Positions 1-10,041 are shown, counted from the stretch's first letter. The stretch: DNA of 64,000 bases from Bacteroidota bacterium (GCA_020403265.1 JADBXZ010000014.1:62001-126000); one strand, 5' to 3'. A program made the numbers and translations. The notes: generated by a model from the letters alone, not told the origin.

Positions 1-659
1 TGATTATTTTATCGATTGTGATGGCCTGTTCCATAATCCTGTATCTATTCAGATTCAATATTCAAGCCAATCAATTATCTAAACCATTAATAGCATTAGT
101 TATACTTTGGATTGTACAAAGCTTAGTTATGATTACATCTACATGCTTAAGAAATCAGATATACATTGCTTCATATAACTTAACTTATAAACGTATTGGT
201 GTATACGTATGGTTGTTTCTCGCTATTGTAGGTTTGGTTTTAATGATAATTAAAGTCCGAAAAAATAAAACAAATTGGTATTTGGTTAAAATGAATAGCT
301 TGATTTGGTTTTACGCTTTAATTATCTCATCATTAGTAAATTGGGATAAGGTAATTACAAACTATAATTTATCTTGTAAATCCTATTTCGAGGTTGACTA
401 TTATTATTTGTTTTCATTATCTAATAGTAATTTAACAGAACTCATTAATGTAACCAAAAATAAAAACTTCAAACTTTTAAACCATCGGTTATTAAATTCT
501 AACAAGTACAGACATTCTTATGAGTATCAACAATCTTATACGGAATTGATTCATGATAAAATATTTTACTACGTATTAAGTCATCGTAATACTTGGCAAA
601 GCTTAAATTATGTTCAACACAACAACGACAAAAAAATTAACCATCAATTATTAAACTAG
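1..659 (+). CDS. DUF4153/DUF4173-type membrane protein, C-terminal fragment
   Basis: The reading frame is open to the left edge (in-frame codons precede the GTG listed as start), so this is the 3' part of a longer gene. Visible residues hold about three hydrophobic segments, then a soluble tail of roughly 100 residues. The motif LTYKRIGVYVWL, followed by a second segment and WDKVITNYNL, is what I recognise from the DUF4153/DUF4173 family of bacterial integral membrane proteins of unknown function. The tail is rich in Asn, Tyr and Leu. It ends 2 bases before the DUF1361 gene, so the two are probably cotranscribed. Family call is from recall of motifs; function unknown. Confidence 0.7.
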   Translation, partial: IILSIVMACSIILYLFRFNIQANQLSKPLIALVILWIVQSLVMITSTCLRNQIYIASYNLTYKRIGVYVWLFLAIVGLVLMIIKVRKNKTNWYLVKMNSLIWFYALIISSLVNWDKVITNYNLSCKSYFEVDYYYLFSLSNSNLTELINVTKNKNFKLLNHRLLNSNKYRHSYEYQQSYTELIHDKIFYYVLSHRNTWQSLNYVQHNNDKKINHQLLN

Positions 660-661
660 TT

Positions 662-1312
662 ATGACATTAAATAAATTAACCCCAACCTTTAAACTATTC
701 CTATTCTGTGTTGCGTTGGTTTTTACTCGCATGTTAAAAACCCACCAACTTTCCTATCTATTTTTGTTTTGGAATTTGTTTCTCGCCTTTTTACCGCTTT
801 GGTTTATCAATCGTGCAAATAATTCCATCAATCAATACATTAAATGGGTTTTAGTTGGTTTGTCCTTGTTGTTTTTGCCAAATGCACCATATGTATTAAC
901 GGATTTATTCCATTTACATAAGTCAAAAGTGGTGCCAATGTGGTACGATTTAATATTGATTGTAAGCTTTGCTTTATTAAGTTTGATCTACTTTGTTCAG
1001 GCCGCTCATTTTATTTTCGGAACAATAAAACTGCATGTAAAACCCTATTTAACTGAGCCTATTAAGTTCCTGGTTTTCATGTCATGTGGCTACGGTATAT
1101 ACTTAGGAAGGTACTTGCGATTTAATAGCTGGGATTTGATAACAGATCCATTAATACTCGCTAACGGAATAATTAACTCGCTGTTTAACAATAATGCTTA
1201 CAAAGAAACCTATGCAATAACTTTTGTATTTGGTATTTTTTTATATTTATTATTTGAACTTTTCTCGGTAATGAGGAAAAATACAATAAATGAAACATTT
1301 TATAACCAATAG
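662..1312 (+). CDS. DUF1361 domain membrane protein
   Basis: A 216-residue protein with about six hydrophobic segments. The central FLPNAPYVLTDLFHL block followed by WYDLIL is the hallmark I know from DUF1361 proteins, a family of inner-membrane proteins without assigned function. The length fits the family. It starts 2 bases after the DUF4153-like gene and its end overlaps the next gene (diacylglycerol kinase family) by 23 bases, so the three membrane genes form a tight operon. No catalytic motif is visible. Confidence 0.82.
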   Translation: MTLNKLTPTFKLFLFCVALVFTRMLKTHQLSYLFLFWNLFLAFLPLWFINRANNSINQYIKWVLVGLSLLFLPNAPYVLTDLFHLHKSKVVPMWYDLILIVSFALLSLIYFVQAAHFIFGTIKLHVKPYLTEPIKFLVFMSCGYGIYLGRYLRFNSWDLITDPLILANGIINSLFNNNAYKETYAITFVFGIFLYLLFELFSVMRKNTINETFYNQ

Positions 1313-1652
1313 ACTTAAAGCATTCCGGTTTGCATTTGAGGGTTTATACGCAGGCCTTAGAAATGAAACGCATTTAAAAATTCATTTAATTGCCTGCATT
1401 CTAGTTACAATTTTTGGATTTTATTTACAACTCAAACCTTTTGAATGGATTGCAATATTAAGTTCTTGTGCCTTGGTTATTTCGGCAGAGCTTTTTAACA
1501 GCGCTATTGAAGGCTTATGTAACATTGTTGAACCTAAAATCAATCCAAAGATTAAGTATATAAAAGATGTTTGTGCAGCGGCTGTTCTTGTATTATCTAT
1601 TTTAAGTTTGATTGTGGCCGGTATTATATTTATTCCATATTTAATAAACTAA
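1290..1652 (+). CDS. dgkA: diacylglycerol kinase family protein (undecaprenol kinase-like)
   Basis: A 120-residue membrane protein with three transmembrane helices. It has the DgkA-family core: an early Glu (E26 in LRNETH), the SAELFNSAIE segment with E67, N70 and E74, and a later Asp (D93) in YIKDVCAAAVL. The family phosphorylates diacylglycerol or, in many bacteria, undecaprenol, feeding the lipid carrier pool for envelope synthesis; which lipid is used here cannot be read from the sequence. It overlaps the DUF1361 gene by 23 bases and ends the operon, facing the convergent EEP gene. Confidence 0.88.
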   Translation: MKHFITNRLKAFRFAFEGLYAGLRNETHLKIHLIACILVTIFGFYLQLKPFEWIAILSSCALVISAELFNSAIEGLCNIVEPKINPKIKYIKDVCAAAVLVLSILSLIVAGIIFIPYLIN

Positions 1653-1687
1653 TGTGCCTAAAAAAGTTAATTTATTTTCAGCCAGGT

Positions 1688-2803
1688 TTAAGGAAATGCA
1701 AATGAACTGGTAATTGAAAAATGGTCAGTAAAGGTTTCGCTGCACCTTTCATACTTCACACAATTAAGTTTATCATTATGTAAAATATAATCTATTCGGA
1801 ATTGTGGCCATTTACCAGCGTAGGTTCGCCCCAAACCGTTACCTTTTTCAATGAATGAATCCTTTAAATCTTTAGTAAGAATACGGTAAGCGTATGAAGC
1901 GGCAGTATCATTAAAGTCACCACAAAGAATTATTTTGTAAGGACATTTTTTCATATGATCTGCGATCAACTTTGCTTGAACTGTTCGTTTCAGAAAGGCC
2001 CTTTTTAACCTCCTTAAAATAGATTTGCTATGCCCAAATTCATCTTCAGCATTTTTTTCTGAAACAACTTCCTCGAAAAATTTTGTATCTTCCTTTGAAA
2101 AACTGATTGATTGAAGATGAATATTATATACTCTAATTGTATCTTTATTTATGATCACATCACTGTAAATACACAAATTATTTAAAGCCGTTTTAAATTC
2201 AACTTTACCCTGATTTATTATTTTATATTTACTAAAAGTGGCAACACCCCAATGATCTTTTTCTCTTAGTGTTACAGTAAATTCGGCATGATGATAGTTT
2301 GTTTTTAAGAGTTTTTTAATTGTATCTATATTATTAAAATCACCTTGCTCTTCGGAGGTATAAAATTCTTGCAAACACAAAATGTCAGGATTGATCTCCG
2401 CTAATTGAGTTAAAATTTTTTGTCGGTTTTGTTTGTTTTTTTTCCAATCATATAAATCAAACAACATACTGTTGTAAGAAGTAATCTTAAATACTTTTTG
2501 CTCAGTTGATGAGGGCATTGTTATTTGAAGATACCTGTATGCTGTTGGCAAGCTCATCAACATGGCAATTAATCCAAAAATAATAGTTCGCTTAAACTGA
2601 ATTAACCAATAAATTGAAAAAATAAAGTTAATTAGAAAAATTACAGGAAATGCCAATCCAAAAAATGCCGGTATCCAAAATACCATAGGAGAAATGTATG
2701 CAGCGGCTATAGCAATAATTTGAGAAACAATTACGATGTAATGCAGCCAAAGTATTATTCTGTTAAACAAGGATAACTTCTGATCTTGTTTAACCTGAAC
2801 CAT
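1688..2803 (-). CDS. endonuclease/exonuclease/phosphatase family protein, membrane-anchored
   Basis: 371 residues. The N-terminal ~90 residues contain three hydrophobic segments; residues ~105-371 form an EEP domain (Mg-dependent phosphodiesterase fold shared with exonuclease III and DNase I). Visible active-site motifs are CLQE (E146), GDFND (295-299) and the terminal TDH (D360-H361). The catalytic domain probably sits outside the membrane. Bacteroidota often carry such proteins; the natural substrate (nucleic acid, phospholipid or sugar phosphate) is not deducible. It is 45 bases downstream of map but is probably an independent unit. Confidence 0.87.
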   Translation of the reverse strand: MVQVKQDQKLSLFNRIILWLHYIVIVSQIIAIAAAYISPMVFWIPAFFGLAFPVIFLINFIFSIYWLIQFKRTIIFGLIAMLMSLPTAYRYLQITMPSSTEQKVFKITSYNSMLFDLYDWKKNKQNRQKILTQLAEINPDILCLQEFYTSEEQGDFNNIDTIKKLLKTNYHHAEFTVTLREKDHWGVATFSKYKIINQGKVEFKTALNNLCIYSDVIINKDTIRVYNIHLQSISFSKEDTKFFEEVVSEKNAEDEFGHSKSILRRLKRAFLKRTVQAKLIADHMKKCPYKIILCGDFNDTAASYAYRILTKDLKDSFIEKGNGLGRTYAGKWPQFRIDYILHNDKLNCVKYERCSETFTDHFSITSSFAFP

Positions 2804-2848
2804 TTTACGCAGTTCGCTAAACCTTATATTCGAAATACCGGAGATAGT

Positions 2849-3649
2849 TTAATGTTTTGTTAACTGAATGGCTTCCTCTATGATTTGGTAATTACTGAGT
2901 ATATCTGCCTTACCATCAATAAATGCAACATCATGTTCAAAATGTGCACTTGGTAAACCATCAGCCGTAATAATTGTCCAACCGTCTTTAAGATGTTTTA
3001 TTTCTTTTCTGCCCATATTAATCATGGGTTCAATTGCTATTACCATACCTTCTTTAAGTTTAGGCCCATCTGTTTTTTTACCATAATTTGGTACTTCAGG
3101 TTCTTCGTGTAAGTTTTTACCTAGTCCATGTCCTATTAATTCTCTAACCACACCATAACCATGTTTTTCTGCATGTTGTTGAATGGCATGACTAATGTCG
3201 CCAATACGATTTCCGGTTATCATTTGCTCAATACCCTTGTATAAACTTTCTTTTGTTACATCTATTAATTTTTGTGTAGCCGGAGAAATTTCACCAACAG
3301 CAAAAGTATAAGCATGATCACCAACATATCCATTTAGTTTTACACCACAATCAATAGAAGCAATGTCACCATTTTTTAGTGGAATATTCCCAGGTATTCC
3401 GTGAACAACAGCTTCATTAATACTAAAACACAAGGTTGCCGGAAAATCAGGGACACCTCTGCCTCCTTTATAGCCTTTAAAAACAGGAATTGCACCATGA
3501 TCGCGAACAAATTCTTCCGCTAATTTATCAAGGTGAATAGGTGTTACACCCGGTTTGACCATCGGCGCCAGCATAGCCAAAGTTTTTGATACGAGTTGGG
3601 CAGCAGCTCGCATTATTTCAATCTCTTCACGGGTTTTTAAAAAAATCAT
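2849..3649 (-). CDS. map: type I methionine aminopeptidase
   Basis: 266 residues, standard length for bacterial type I MetAP, which removes the initiator Met from nascent proteins in the cytoplasm. The metal and substrate residues are all present: H83 in VVHGIPG, D100 in ASIDCG, D111 in GDHAYT, H174 in GHGLG, E207 in AIEPM and E238 in HFEHD. No extra SH3 or zinc-finger extension is present. The start overlaps the stop of the upstream HAD gene by 4 bases (ATGA), indicating translational coupling in the minus-strand operon gpmA-HAD-map. Confidence 0.97.
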   Translation of the reverse strand: MIFLKTREEIEIMRAAAQLVSKTLAMLAPMVKPGVTPIHLDKLAEEFVRDHGAIPVFKGYKGGRGVPDFPATLCFSINEAVVHGIPGNIPLKNGDIASIDCGVKLNGYVGDHAYTFAVGEISPATQKLIDVTKESLYKGIEQMITGNRIGDISHAIQQHAEKHGYGVVRELIGHGLGKNLHEEPEVPNYGKKTDGPKLKEGMVIAIEPMINMGRKEIKHLKDGWTIITADGLPSAHFEHDVAFIDGKADILSNYQIIEEAIQLTKH

Positions 3650-4107
3650 TTTCTACCAAATATTTTTTTTAGGATTGAATTTCCTCCTTTATTGTAATTG
3701 TGGTGCGCTGATGGATTTTTAAACTGATGCACAAAGTCACCGCTCTCAGGATGCAGGGTTTGCCATATTTCACTCCAACCTAAAAATCCACCCACATTTC
3801 TGTCATCAATAAAAATATCAGCATTTAATTTCCTTGCTGTATTGTGATCATAAACTTCTTCAGGATAGTTCTTATTAACTGCATAAAACTCTATACCATT
3901 CTTTTTGCAATATTCAACAGCTTCAGTTAAATATGGTCCAACACGGAAAGTCCATAAAATTAATTTATGACCTTTTTGCTGAAGTGCTTTTAATGTTGCA
4001 AAAGCAAAAAGCATTTCGCGACCAATTTCAGGGTATTTATGTTCAACAATTGTACCGTCAAAATCAACTGCTATTACTTTACTATTTTCTCCGATAAAAC
4101 TTTGCAT
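3646..4107 (-). CDS. small HAD-superfamily hydrolase-like protein
   Basis: 153 residues. HAD motif I is DFDGTI (D15, D17), motif II is likely T53 in LWTFRVG, and motif IV is IDDRN (D101-D102). There is no inserted cap domain, so it is a minimal HAD fold like small Bacteroides HAD proteins annotated only as hydrolase. The substrate is unknown. It sits directly downstream of phosphoglycerate mutase (adjacent ends) and overlaps map by 4 bases. The last ~25 residues are a basic, Asn/His-rich tail. Confidence 0.83.
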   Translation of the reverse strand: MQSFIGENSKVIAVDFDGTIVEHKYPEIGREMLFAFATLKALQQKGHKLILWTFRVGPYLTEAVEYCKKNGIEFYAVNKNYPEEVYDHNTARKLNADIFIDDRNVGGFLGWSEIWQTLHPESGDFVHQFKNPSAHHNYNKGGNSILKKIFGRK

Positions 4108-4713
4108 CTACAGGTTCTGTGCTTTTAATACATTTAAATTAGAGTCCAATTCATACAAACGAGGTTGTGCAGTGCCTATTTCAAATTGTAAAATTTGTTC
4201 CGGGGTCATTTTTTCCAAATACATGATTAAGGCTCTAAGACTATTACCATGAGCTGCAATTACAACATTCTTATTTTCCTTTAATTTTGGTGCAATTTCT
4301 TTTTCGAAATAAGGTATAACTCTTGCGGCCGTGTCCTTTAAACTTTCACCATTAGGAGGGGCGATATCATAACTTCTTCTCCAGATTTTTACCTGTTCTT
4401 CTCCAAATTTATTGACGGTTTCTGTTTTATCTAAACCTTGTAAATCACCATACATTCTCTCGTTCAAAGCTTCATTGAACAATGGTTGTATACTTGGATG
4501 GTTTGCAGATTCTAATGCAATAAGCAATGTATTTTGTGCCCGTTGTAAATTTGAGGCATATGCAAAATCAAAATGATAGCCTTCAATTTTTAATCCGGCA
4601 TGTTTCGCTTCTTCAATTCCTTTTTCTGTTAAAGGAACGTCTACCCATCCTGTAAATTTGTTTTCTAAATTCCACTGACTTTGTCCGTGACGAAAAATAA
4701 CTAACTGTGCCAT
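4108..4713 (-). CDS. gpmA: 2,3-bisphosphoglycerate-dependent phosphoglycerate mutase
   Basis: The ORF track extends 11 codons further, but MAQLVIFRHGQSQWN is the natural family start, so I place the start at 4713 (201 residues). Histidine phosphatase superfamily: the phospho-accepting H9 in FRHGQS, R58 in NLQRAQ, ERMYGDLQG with E85, and the second His H155 in AAHGNS. It interconverts 3- and 2-phosphoglycerate in glycolysis. This is the short form lacking part of the C-terminal extension of the ~250-residue proteobacterial enzymes. First gene of a compact unit with the HAD gene and map. Confidence 0.93.
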   Translation of the reverse strand: MAQLVIFRHGQSQWNLENKFTGWVDVPLTEKGIEEAKHAGLKIEGYHFDFAYASNLQRAQNTLLIALESANHPSIQPLFNEALNERMYGDLQGLDKTETVNKFGEEQVKIWRRSYDIAPPNGESLKDTAARVIPYFEKEIAPKLKENKNVVIAAHGNSLRALIMYLEKMTPEQILQFEIGTAQPRLYELDSNLNVLKAQNL

Positions 4714-4760
4714 AATAATAGAGCCTAAAGATACAAAATTATACAAAAGAAACTTTTAAA

Positions 4761-5486
4761 TTAATTTAAACCTTTCTGTTTAAAGCCGGAAGAAAGAATT
4801 ACAATATTTAATTGACCCGGATGCAACGATTCAACTGAACTAAATAGACAATCAATATTTGAAGCATCGAACTTTAACTTTTCAATGGTGTAAGCAAAAC
4901 TAGGAATCAGTTTTTTTTCTGACACAGGTTGAAAAGGTTTGATTTGTAAAGTTTCTGCGGCATCCAATTCATATAACTTGTATTTTTTGATAATTGCAAT
5001 CAGGTCTTCAGAGTAGGTTTTATGTGTTGCATAACCAAACTTCTTCAAACCATAACACCATGCCTCATAGTTTGTTATGCCTAAATAAAATAAACCAATA
5101 TACCTGGGTCTTGATTTTATAAATCTGCTATGGTCAATATAAGAGTTTCTGTAATCTGAGTATTTTCTAAAACACTCATTTAACGAATCATCCGTTTTTC
5201 TTACAGTATCACCATTCCACTCTAGGTGACATTTAATACCAAAATGATTGTTAGATTTTTTAGCCAAATCGCTATGACCTGCATTACTTTCCAAAATGGC
5301 TTGAGCTAAAGTTATACTAGCCGGAATTTGGTAATTAATCATTTGTTCAATTGCAATACCTTTGTTTTTTGTAATGTATTGTTTAACAAGACTGTCATTT
5401 TGTGCTTGAGCAGTAAATCCAATAAATACAATTAATAAGTAGCTTTTATTAAGGATAAACGGTATTGAAAATTGCTGACGAAACAT
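4761..5486 (-). CDS. glucosaminidase domain protein (GH73/FlgJ-like), secreted
   Basis: 241 residues with an N-terminal hydrophobic signal ending near AQAQN (residue 30). Residues ~45-165 match the mannosyl-glycoprotein endo-beta-N-acetylglucosaminidase (GH73) fold: ASITLAQAILESNAG with probable catalytic E66, then NNHFGIKC, a YSDYRNSYIDHSRF block and the YAT motif. The family cleaves peptidoglycan glycan strands, so the likely role is cell-wall remodelling in the periplasm. The ~75-residue C-terminal part has no LysM that I can recognise, unlike many relatives. Divergent from the prolyl oligopeptidase gene; a TATTTTTG hexamer-like -7 element lies just upstream. Confidence 0.86.
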   Translation of the reverse strand: MFRQQFSIPFILNKSYLLIVFIGFTAQAQNDSLVKQYITKNKGIAIEQMINYQIPASITLAQAILESNAGHSDLAKKSNNHFGIKCHLEWNGDTVRKTDDSLNECFRKYSDYRNSYIDHSRFIKSRPRYIGLFYLGITNYEAWCYGLKKFGYATHKTYSEDLIAIIKKYKLYELDAAETLQIKPFQPVSEKKLIPSFAYTIEKLKFDASNIDCLFSSVESLHPGQLNIVILSSGFKQKGLN

Positions 5487-5566
5487 GTATATTTACAAAA
5501 ATAACCCATTCAAATGGTCATAAAGTTTTTGAAAAATTATTCTATTAACATTGCTATCTTAAAAAA

Positions 5567-7672
5567 ATGAAACAAATATTACTTTTAGGTTCACTTATAA
5601 TAAATAATTTGGTACTTGCACAAAGCGACTTCAAATTAGCCCCACCCATTACCAAAAAAGAAATGGTAATGGATACTTATTTTGAAACTTTTAAGGTAGA
5701 AGATCCATACCGATGGTTAGAGGATGACCGAAGCAGCGCTACTGAAGCCTGGGTAAAGGAACAAAACAGGTATACTGAAAAATACCTTAATCAATTTGCC
5801 AGCAGAGAAAAAATTAAAACCAGACTAAAAGAGGTCTGGAATTATAGTCGTCAAGGTGTAACCTACAAGAAAGGCAATTTGTATTTTTGCTCAAAAAATA
5901 ACGGACTTCAAAATCAAAGTGTATTGTATATTAAAAAGAGCATTTCGGATGAAGGTACTGTTTTATTAGACCCAAACACTTTATCCGCCGACGGTACGGT
6001 AGCATTAAGTGGTACCTCAGTTTCAAATGACGGAAAATTGTTGGCATATGGGATTAGTAAAGCCGGTAGCGACTGGGTGGAAATTCATTTTAAAGACATT
6101 GCAACCAAGAAAGATTTACCTGATGTAATAAAATGGGTAAAATTCAGCGGAATGAGTTGGTGCGGAAAAACCTTGTATTATAGCAGATACGACGAACCAA
6201 GCGGTAGTGCATTAACACAAAAAAATCAATTTCATAAAGTCTATGCGCACACTATCGGTACCCCTCAATCTAAAGATGTCTTTATATATGGAGATAAGGA
6301 ACATCCAAATTATAACTTCTCAGCCTCGGTAACAGAGGATGAAAAATACCTTTGCATTTATACCTCCGAATCTACAAGTGGCGAAAAATTAATGATAAAG
6401 GAATTAAATAATCCCAAGTCTAATTTCGTTCCGATTATAAATGACTTTACAAGTGATTTAAGTCTCATCGGAAATATTGGCCCTAAATTTTATTTGTTAA
6501 CCAACAGAAGTGCGCCAATGTACAGATTAGTTAGTTTTACATTAGATAAAGCTAATGAAGATGTTTGGGAAACAATAATACCACAAAGTAATAGTTTATT
6601 GGAGAGTGTAACGTTTTGTAACCAGCAATTGTTAGTGAGTTATTTAAGTAATGTAAGTTCAAAATTGTTTTCATATGATTTAACAGGTAAAAAAATCAAT
6701 GAAATTCAATTACCGGGTCTATGCAAGATTAACGGGCTTAATTCTAATCTGAAGGATAATTTTGCAACATATAGTATTTCCCAATTCATTTCACCCGACC
6801 AAGTTATGTACCTCGATGCTAAAACCATGGAATCGAAAGTATTATTTAAACCTAATTGTAATTTTAAAAGTGAAGATTACATCACTGAACAAATATTTTT
6901 TGAAAGTAAAGACGGAACTAAAATCCCAATGTTTATAACAAGAAAAAAGAATTTGCAGCTTAACGAAAATACACCTGCCTTTGTTTATGGTTATGGTGGT
7001 TTTAATATTTCTGTTACACCAGGCTTTGGAATTGATAAAACGGTGTTTTTAGAAAATAATGGCATTTATGTGGTGATTAACATGAGGGGTGGGGGAGAGT
7101 ATGGCGAGGAGTGGCATAAATCCGGCATAAAGTGCAGAAAACAAAATGTATTTGACGATTTTTGTGCAGGCATTGATTTCTTAGTTTCAAAAAAATATAC
7201 TTCTTATAATAAAGTTGCCATTCATGGCAGAAGTAATGGTGGTTTGTTAATTGGAGCCGTAATGACCCAAAGGCCGGATATTTGCAAAGTGGCTCTACCA
7301 ACTGTTGGCGTATTAGATATGTTACGCTTTCATTTATTCACTATTGGCAGGGCATGGAGTGTTGATTATGGCAACAGTGAATCAAAAGAAGAATTTAATT
7401 GCTTAATAAAATATTCTCCTTTACATAATGTGGCGCCTAATCGCTACCCGGCAACAATGGTGTTAACAGGCGACCATGATGATAGAGTGGTTCCTGCACA
7501 TTCATTCAAATTTGCTGCCACTTTACAGGAAAAAAATTTAAGTAATAATCCAATGCTAATTAGAATAGATGTTAATGCTGGCCATGGAGCCGGCAAACCA
7601 ACAGCTAAACAAATCGACGAATTTGGAGACATGTGGTCGTTCGTGTTTAATTATTTAGACATAAAATATTAA
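5567..7672 (+). CDS. prolyl oligopeptidase family serine peptidase (S9A), exported
   Basis: 701 residues. A signal peptide (about 1-19, ending VLAQ) suggests a periplasmic enzyme. PYRWLEDD near residue 47 marks the start of the S9A N-terminal region; a seven-bladed propeller follows (to ~residue 420), then the alpha/beta-hydrolase domain with NMRGGGEYGEEWH. Catalytic triad: S556 in GRSNGG, the Asp in GDHDDRVVP (638/639) and H673 in NAGHGAG. It cleaves short peptides after proline. Length matches bacterial prolyl endopeptidases (~690-720). It is followed after 18 bases by the M14 carboxypeptidase, consistent with a peptide-degrading pair. Confidence 0.95.
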   Translation: MKQILLLGSLIINNLVLAQSDFKLAPPITKKEMVMDTYFETFKVEDPYRWLEDDRSSATEAWVKEQNRYTEKYLNQFASREKIKTRLKEVWNYSRQGVTYKKGNLYFCSKNNGLQNQSVLYIKKSISDEGTVLLDPNTLSADGTVALSGTSVSNDGKLLAYGISKAGSDWVEIHFKDIATKKDLPDVIKWVKFSGMSWCGKTLYYSRYDEPSGSALTQKNQFHKVYAHTIGTPQSKDVFIYGDKEHPNYNFSASVTEDEKYLCIYTSESTSGEKLMIKELNNPKSNFVPIINDFTSDLSLIGNIGPKFYLLTNRSAPMYRLVSFTLDKANEDVWETIIPQSNSLLESVTFCNQQLLVSYLSNVSSKLFSYDLTGKKINEIQLPGLCKINGLNSNLKDNFATYSISQFISPDQVMYLDAKTMESKVLFKPNCNFKSEDYITEQIFFESKDGTKIPMFITRKKNLQLNENTPAFVYGYGGFNISVTPGFGIDKTVFLENNGIYVVINMRGGGEYGEEWHKSGIKCRKQNVFDDFCAGIDFLVSKKYTSYNKVAIHGRSNGGLLIGAVMTQRPDICKVALPTVGVLDMLRFHLFTIGRAWSVDYGNSESKEEFNCLIKYSPLHNVAPNRYPATMVLTGDHDDRVVPAHSFKFAATLQEKNLSNNPMLIRIDVNAGHGAGKPTAKQIDEFGDMWSFVFNYLDIKY

Positions 7673-7690
7673 CTTAGTAAAAATTAATCC

Positions 7691-10027
7691 ATGAAAAAAT
7701 TAATCATCCTTATTGTTTTAATCGCTTTTAATAACACAATTGCACAAGTTCAAAAATATCACCAGGTAAAAATTACGGGTGATGGTAGCTTAACTAAAAA
7801 ACTTTTGCAATTAGGGATAACAATCGATCACAGCGAATCATCAGAAACTGAAGTCATCGCTGAAATAAGTGAGTCAGAAGTAAACAAGTTGAGAGAACAC
7901 CAAATCCAGCACCAAATTTTAATTTATGACATGGCTAAGTTTTATGAAATGCGCAATCAGGCTTCTAAATCCTTGGCGGCTGGCGTTTGTAATGCACCGC
8001 CTATAACTAAACCAACTAATTTTCATTTAGGCAGTATGGGTGGTTATTTCACCTTTGTGGAGATGCAGCAAATTTTAGATAGTATGCAACTACTTTATCC
8101 GAACCTGATTACAGTTAAGCAAGCACTATCACCTTTAAGTATCGAAGGTAGAAGCATTTGGCAAGTTAGAATTAGTGATAATCCGAACACAAATGAAAAT
8201 GAACCGGAAGTTTTGTACACCTCTTTACATCATGCCAGAGAAGCAGCCAGTTTATCACAACTGATTTTCTACATGTGGTATTTACTTGAAAATTATTCAA
8301 CCGATCCGGAAATAAAAGCGATAGTAGACAATAGTGAGTTATACTTCGTACCATGTGTTAATCCGGATGGTTATGTTTATAATCAAACAACAAATCCTAA
8401 TGGTGGTGGTATGTGGCGTAAGAACAGAAGAAATAATTTAGACGGCACATTTGGTGTAGATTTAAATCGAAATTACGGATCTAATTGGGGATACGATAAT
8501 ACGGGATCATCTCCAAATTCGAGTAGTGATACCTATCGTGGCACAGCAGGCTTTAGCGAACCTGAAACACAGGCTATTAGAAATTTTTGTAACACACATA
8601 CCTTTGTAACAGCCTTGAATGCTCATACCTATAGTAATTTATTAATCTATCCTTATGGCTATTTACCTAGTTTTTATACACCGGATAGCGCTACATTTGT
8701 GAACTGGGCAGTATTATTAACAGAAGATACTCGCTTTTTATATGGCACCGGAGATCAAACCGTTAATTATGTTACTAATGGTGACAGTGATGACTGGATG
8801 TACAGCGAACAAACAACCAAAAATAAAATTCTATCTATGACGCCGGAAGCCGGAAGTGCTTCGGATGGTTTCTGGCCAGCCTCTTCACGCATTTTAGATA
8901 TTTGTAAAACAACTTTTAGTCAAAATTTATATTTGGCAAAGCTGGCAATTGGCATGGCTGTTGGCAGAGATAATGAAGATAAATTTTTAGCTTCAAGCGG
9001 ATTTATAAATTATAATTTACAAAGGCTAAGCATCAATCCCGGGTCGTTTACAGTGTCTATTGTGCCTTTAGGTGGTAGTTTATCTTCAGTTGGCGCGCCA
9101 AAAGTATATAATTCCTTAACTTTAAACCAAACTGTAAGTGACTCCATTTCTTATTCAATTTCTTCGAGCTTAGCTCCAGGTCAGGCTTTAAAATATCTCA
9201 TTCAAGTAAACTCAGGTGCATTTTTACATCAAGATACCATTACTAAAATTGTTGGAACACCAATTACATTATTTAGTAATACCGGTGTTAATGTTGCAGG
9301 AAGCTATACCACTAGCGGCACATGGGGATTAAGCACAACAAAGTTTAAATCGCCACCGAGTAGTATCACAGATAGTCCAACTAGCAATTATTCGAGTAAC
9401 ACAAACAAAAGTATAACAACTAATTCGAACATCCCTTTAACCAATGCGGTTTATGCACACTTGCAATATTACACCCGTTTTGAAATTGAAAAAAATAACG
9501 ATAAAGCGCAAGTATTTATAAGTACAAACAATGGTTCCAGCTTTGTGCCATTATGCGGAAGATACGAAACCTCTCCTGCATCATTTGGCGGAACAAACCC
9601 TGTTTATGATGGGTTGCAAGATGGTTGGGTTAAAGAAGACATTGATCTTTCCGCTTATATAGGACAATCTATTCGTATACGTTTTTCTTTGCAGTCTAAT
9701 TTCAGTAACAATAAGGATGGCTTTTACATTGACGATATGCTTATCCGAATTATCGATAATACATTTGTGGGCGTAACTAAACAGTTTTTGGATACTGACA
9801 TTGTATTGTTTCCTAATCCAAGTAAAGATTATATCAAAATCAATAGTGAACGTGATTTAAGCTCTTCAGAAATTACAATTACCAATTCACTTGGAATGCT
9901 TTTATATAAGGTTAACCCAGAGGGAACATCTACTCAAATTGAAACACGTGAATTGAGTCCTGGTGTTTATTTTCTGCATTTAACACTTAACGGCAAAACA
10001 ATGGTTAAGAAATTTATTAAAGAATAA
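7691..10027 (+). CDS. M14 zinc carboxypeptidase with T9SS type A sorting domain
   Basis: 778 residues. Signal peptide ~1-19, a short propeptide-like region, then the M14 domain at ~115-420: HxxE at H181-E184 (HHAREAAS), NPDGY, DLNRNYG, the third zinc ligand in NAHTYSN and the catalytic Glu in MTPEAGS. A beta-sandwich region (~430-690) follows, with FYIDDM typical of MAM/jelly-roll modules. The last ~75 residues carry VLFPNPS, LGMLL and SPGVYFLHL, i.e. a T9SS type A C-terminal sorting domain. Predicted to be secreted through T9SS to the surface, where it trims C-terminal residues of peptides. Confidence 0.95.
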   Translation: MKKLIILIVLIAFNNTIAQVQKYHQVKITGDGSLTKKLLQLGITIDHSESSETEVIAEISESEVNKLREHQIQHQILIYDMAKFYEMRNQASKSLAAGVCNAPPITKPTNFHLGSMGGYFTFVEMQQILDSMQLLYPNLITVKQALSPLSIEGRSIWQVRISDNPNTNENEPEVLYTSLHHAREAASLSQLIFYMWYLLENYSTDPEIKAIVDNSELYFVPCVNPDGYVYNQTTNPNGGGMWRKNRRNNLDGTFGVDLNRNYGSNWGYDNTGSSPNSSSDTYRGTAGFSEPETQAIRNFCNTHTFVTALNAHTYSNLLIYPYGYLPSFYTPDSATFVNWAVLLTEDTRFLYGTGDQTVNYVTNGDSDDWMYSEQTTKNKILSMTPEAGSASDGFWPASSRILDICKTTFSQNLYLAKLAIGMAVGRDNEDKFLASSGFINYNLQRLSINPGSFTVSIVPLGGSLSSVGAPKVYNSLTLNQTVSDSISYSISSSLAPGQALKYLIQVNSGAFLHQDTITKIVGTPITLFSNTGVNVAGSYTTSGTWGLSTTKFKSPPSSITDSPTSNYSSNTNKSITTNSNIPLTNAVYAHLQYYTRFEIEKNNDKAQVFISTNNGSSFVPLCGRYETSPASFGGTNPVYDGLQDGWVKEDIDLSAYIGQSIRIRFSLQSNFSNNKDGFYIDDMLIRIIDNTFVGVTKQFLDTDIVLFPNPSKDYIKINSERDLSSSEITITNSLGMLLYKVNPEGTSTQIETRELSPGVYFLHLTLNGKTMVKKFIKE

Positions 10028-10041
10028 TTTTCTTTTTTAGT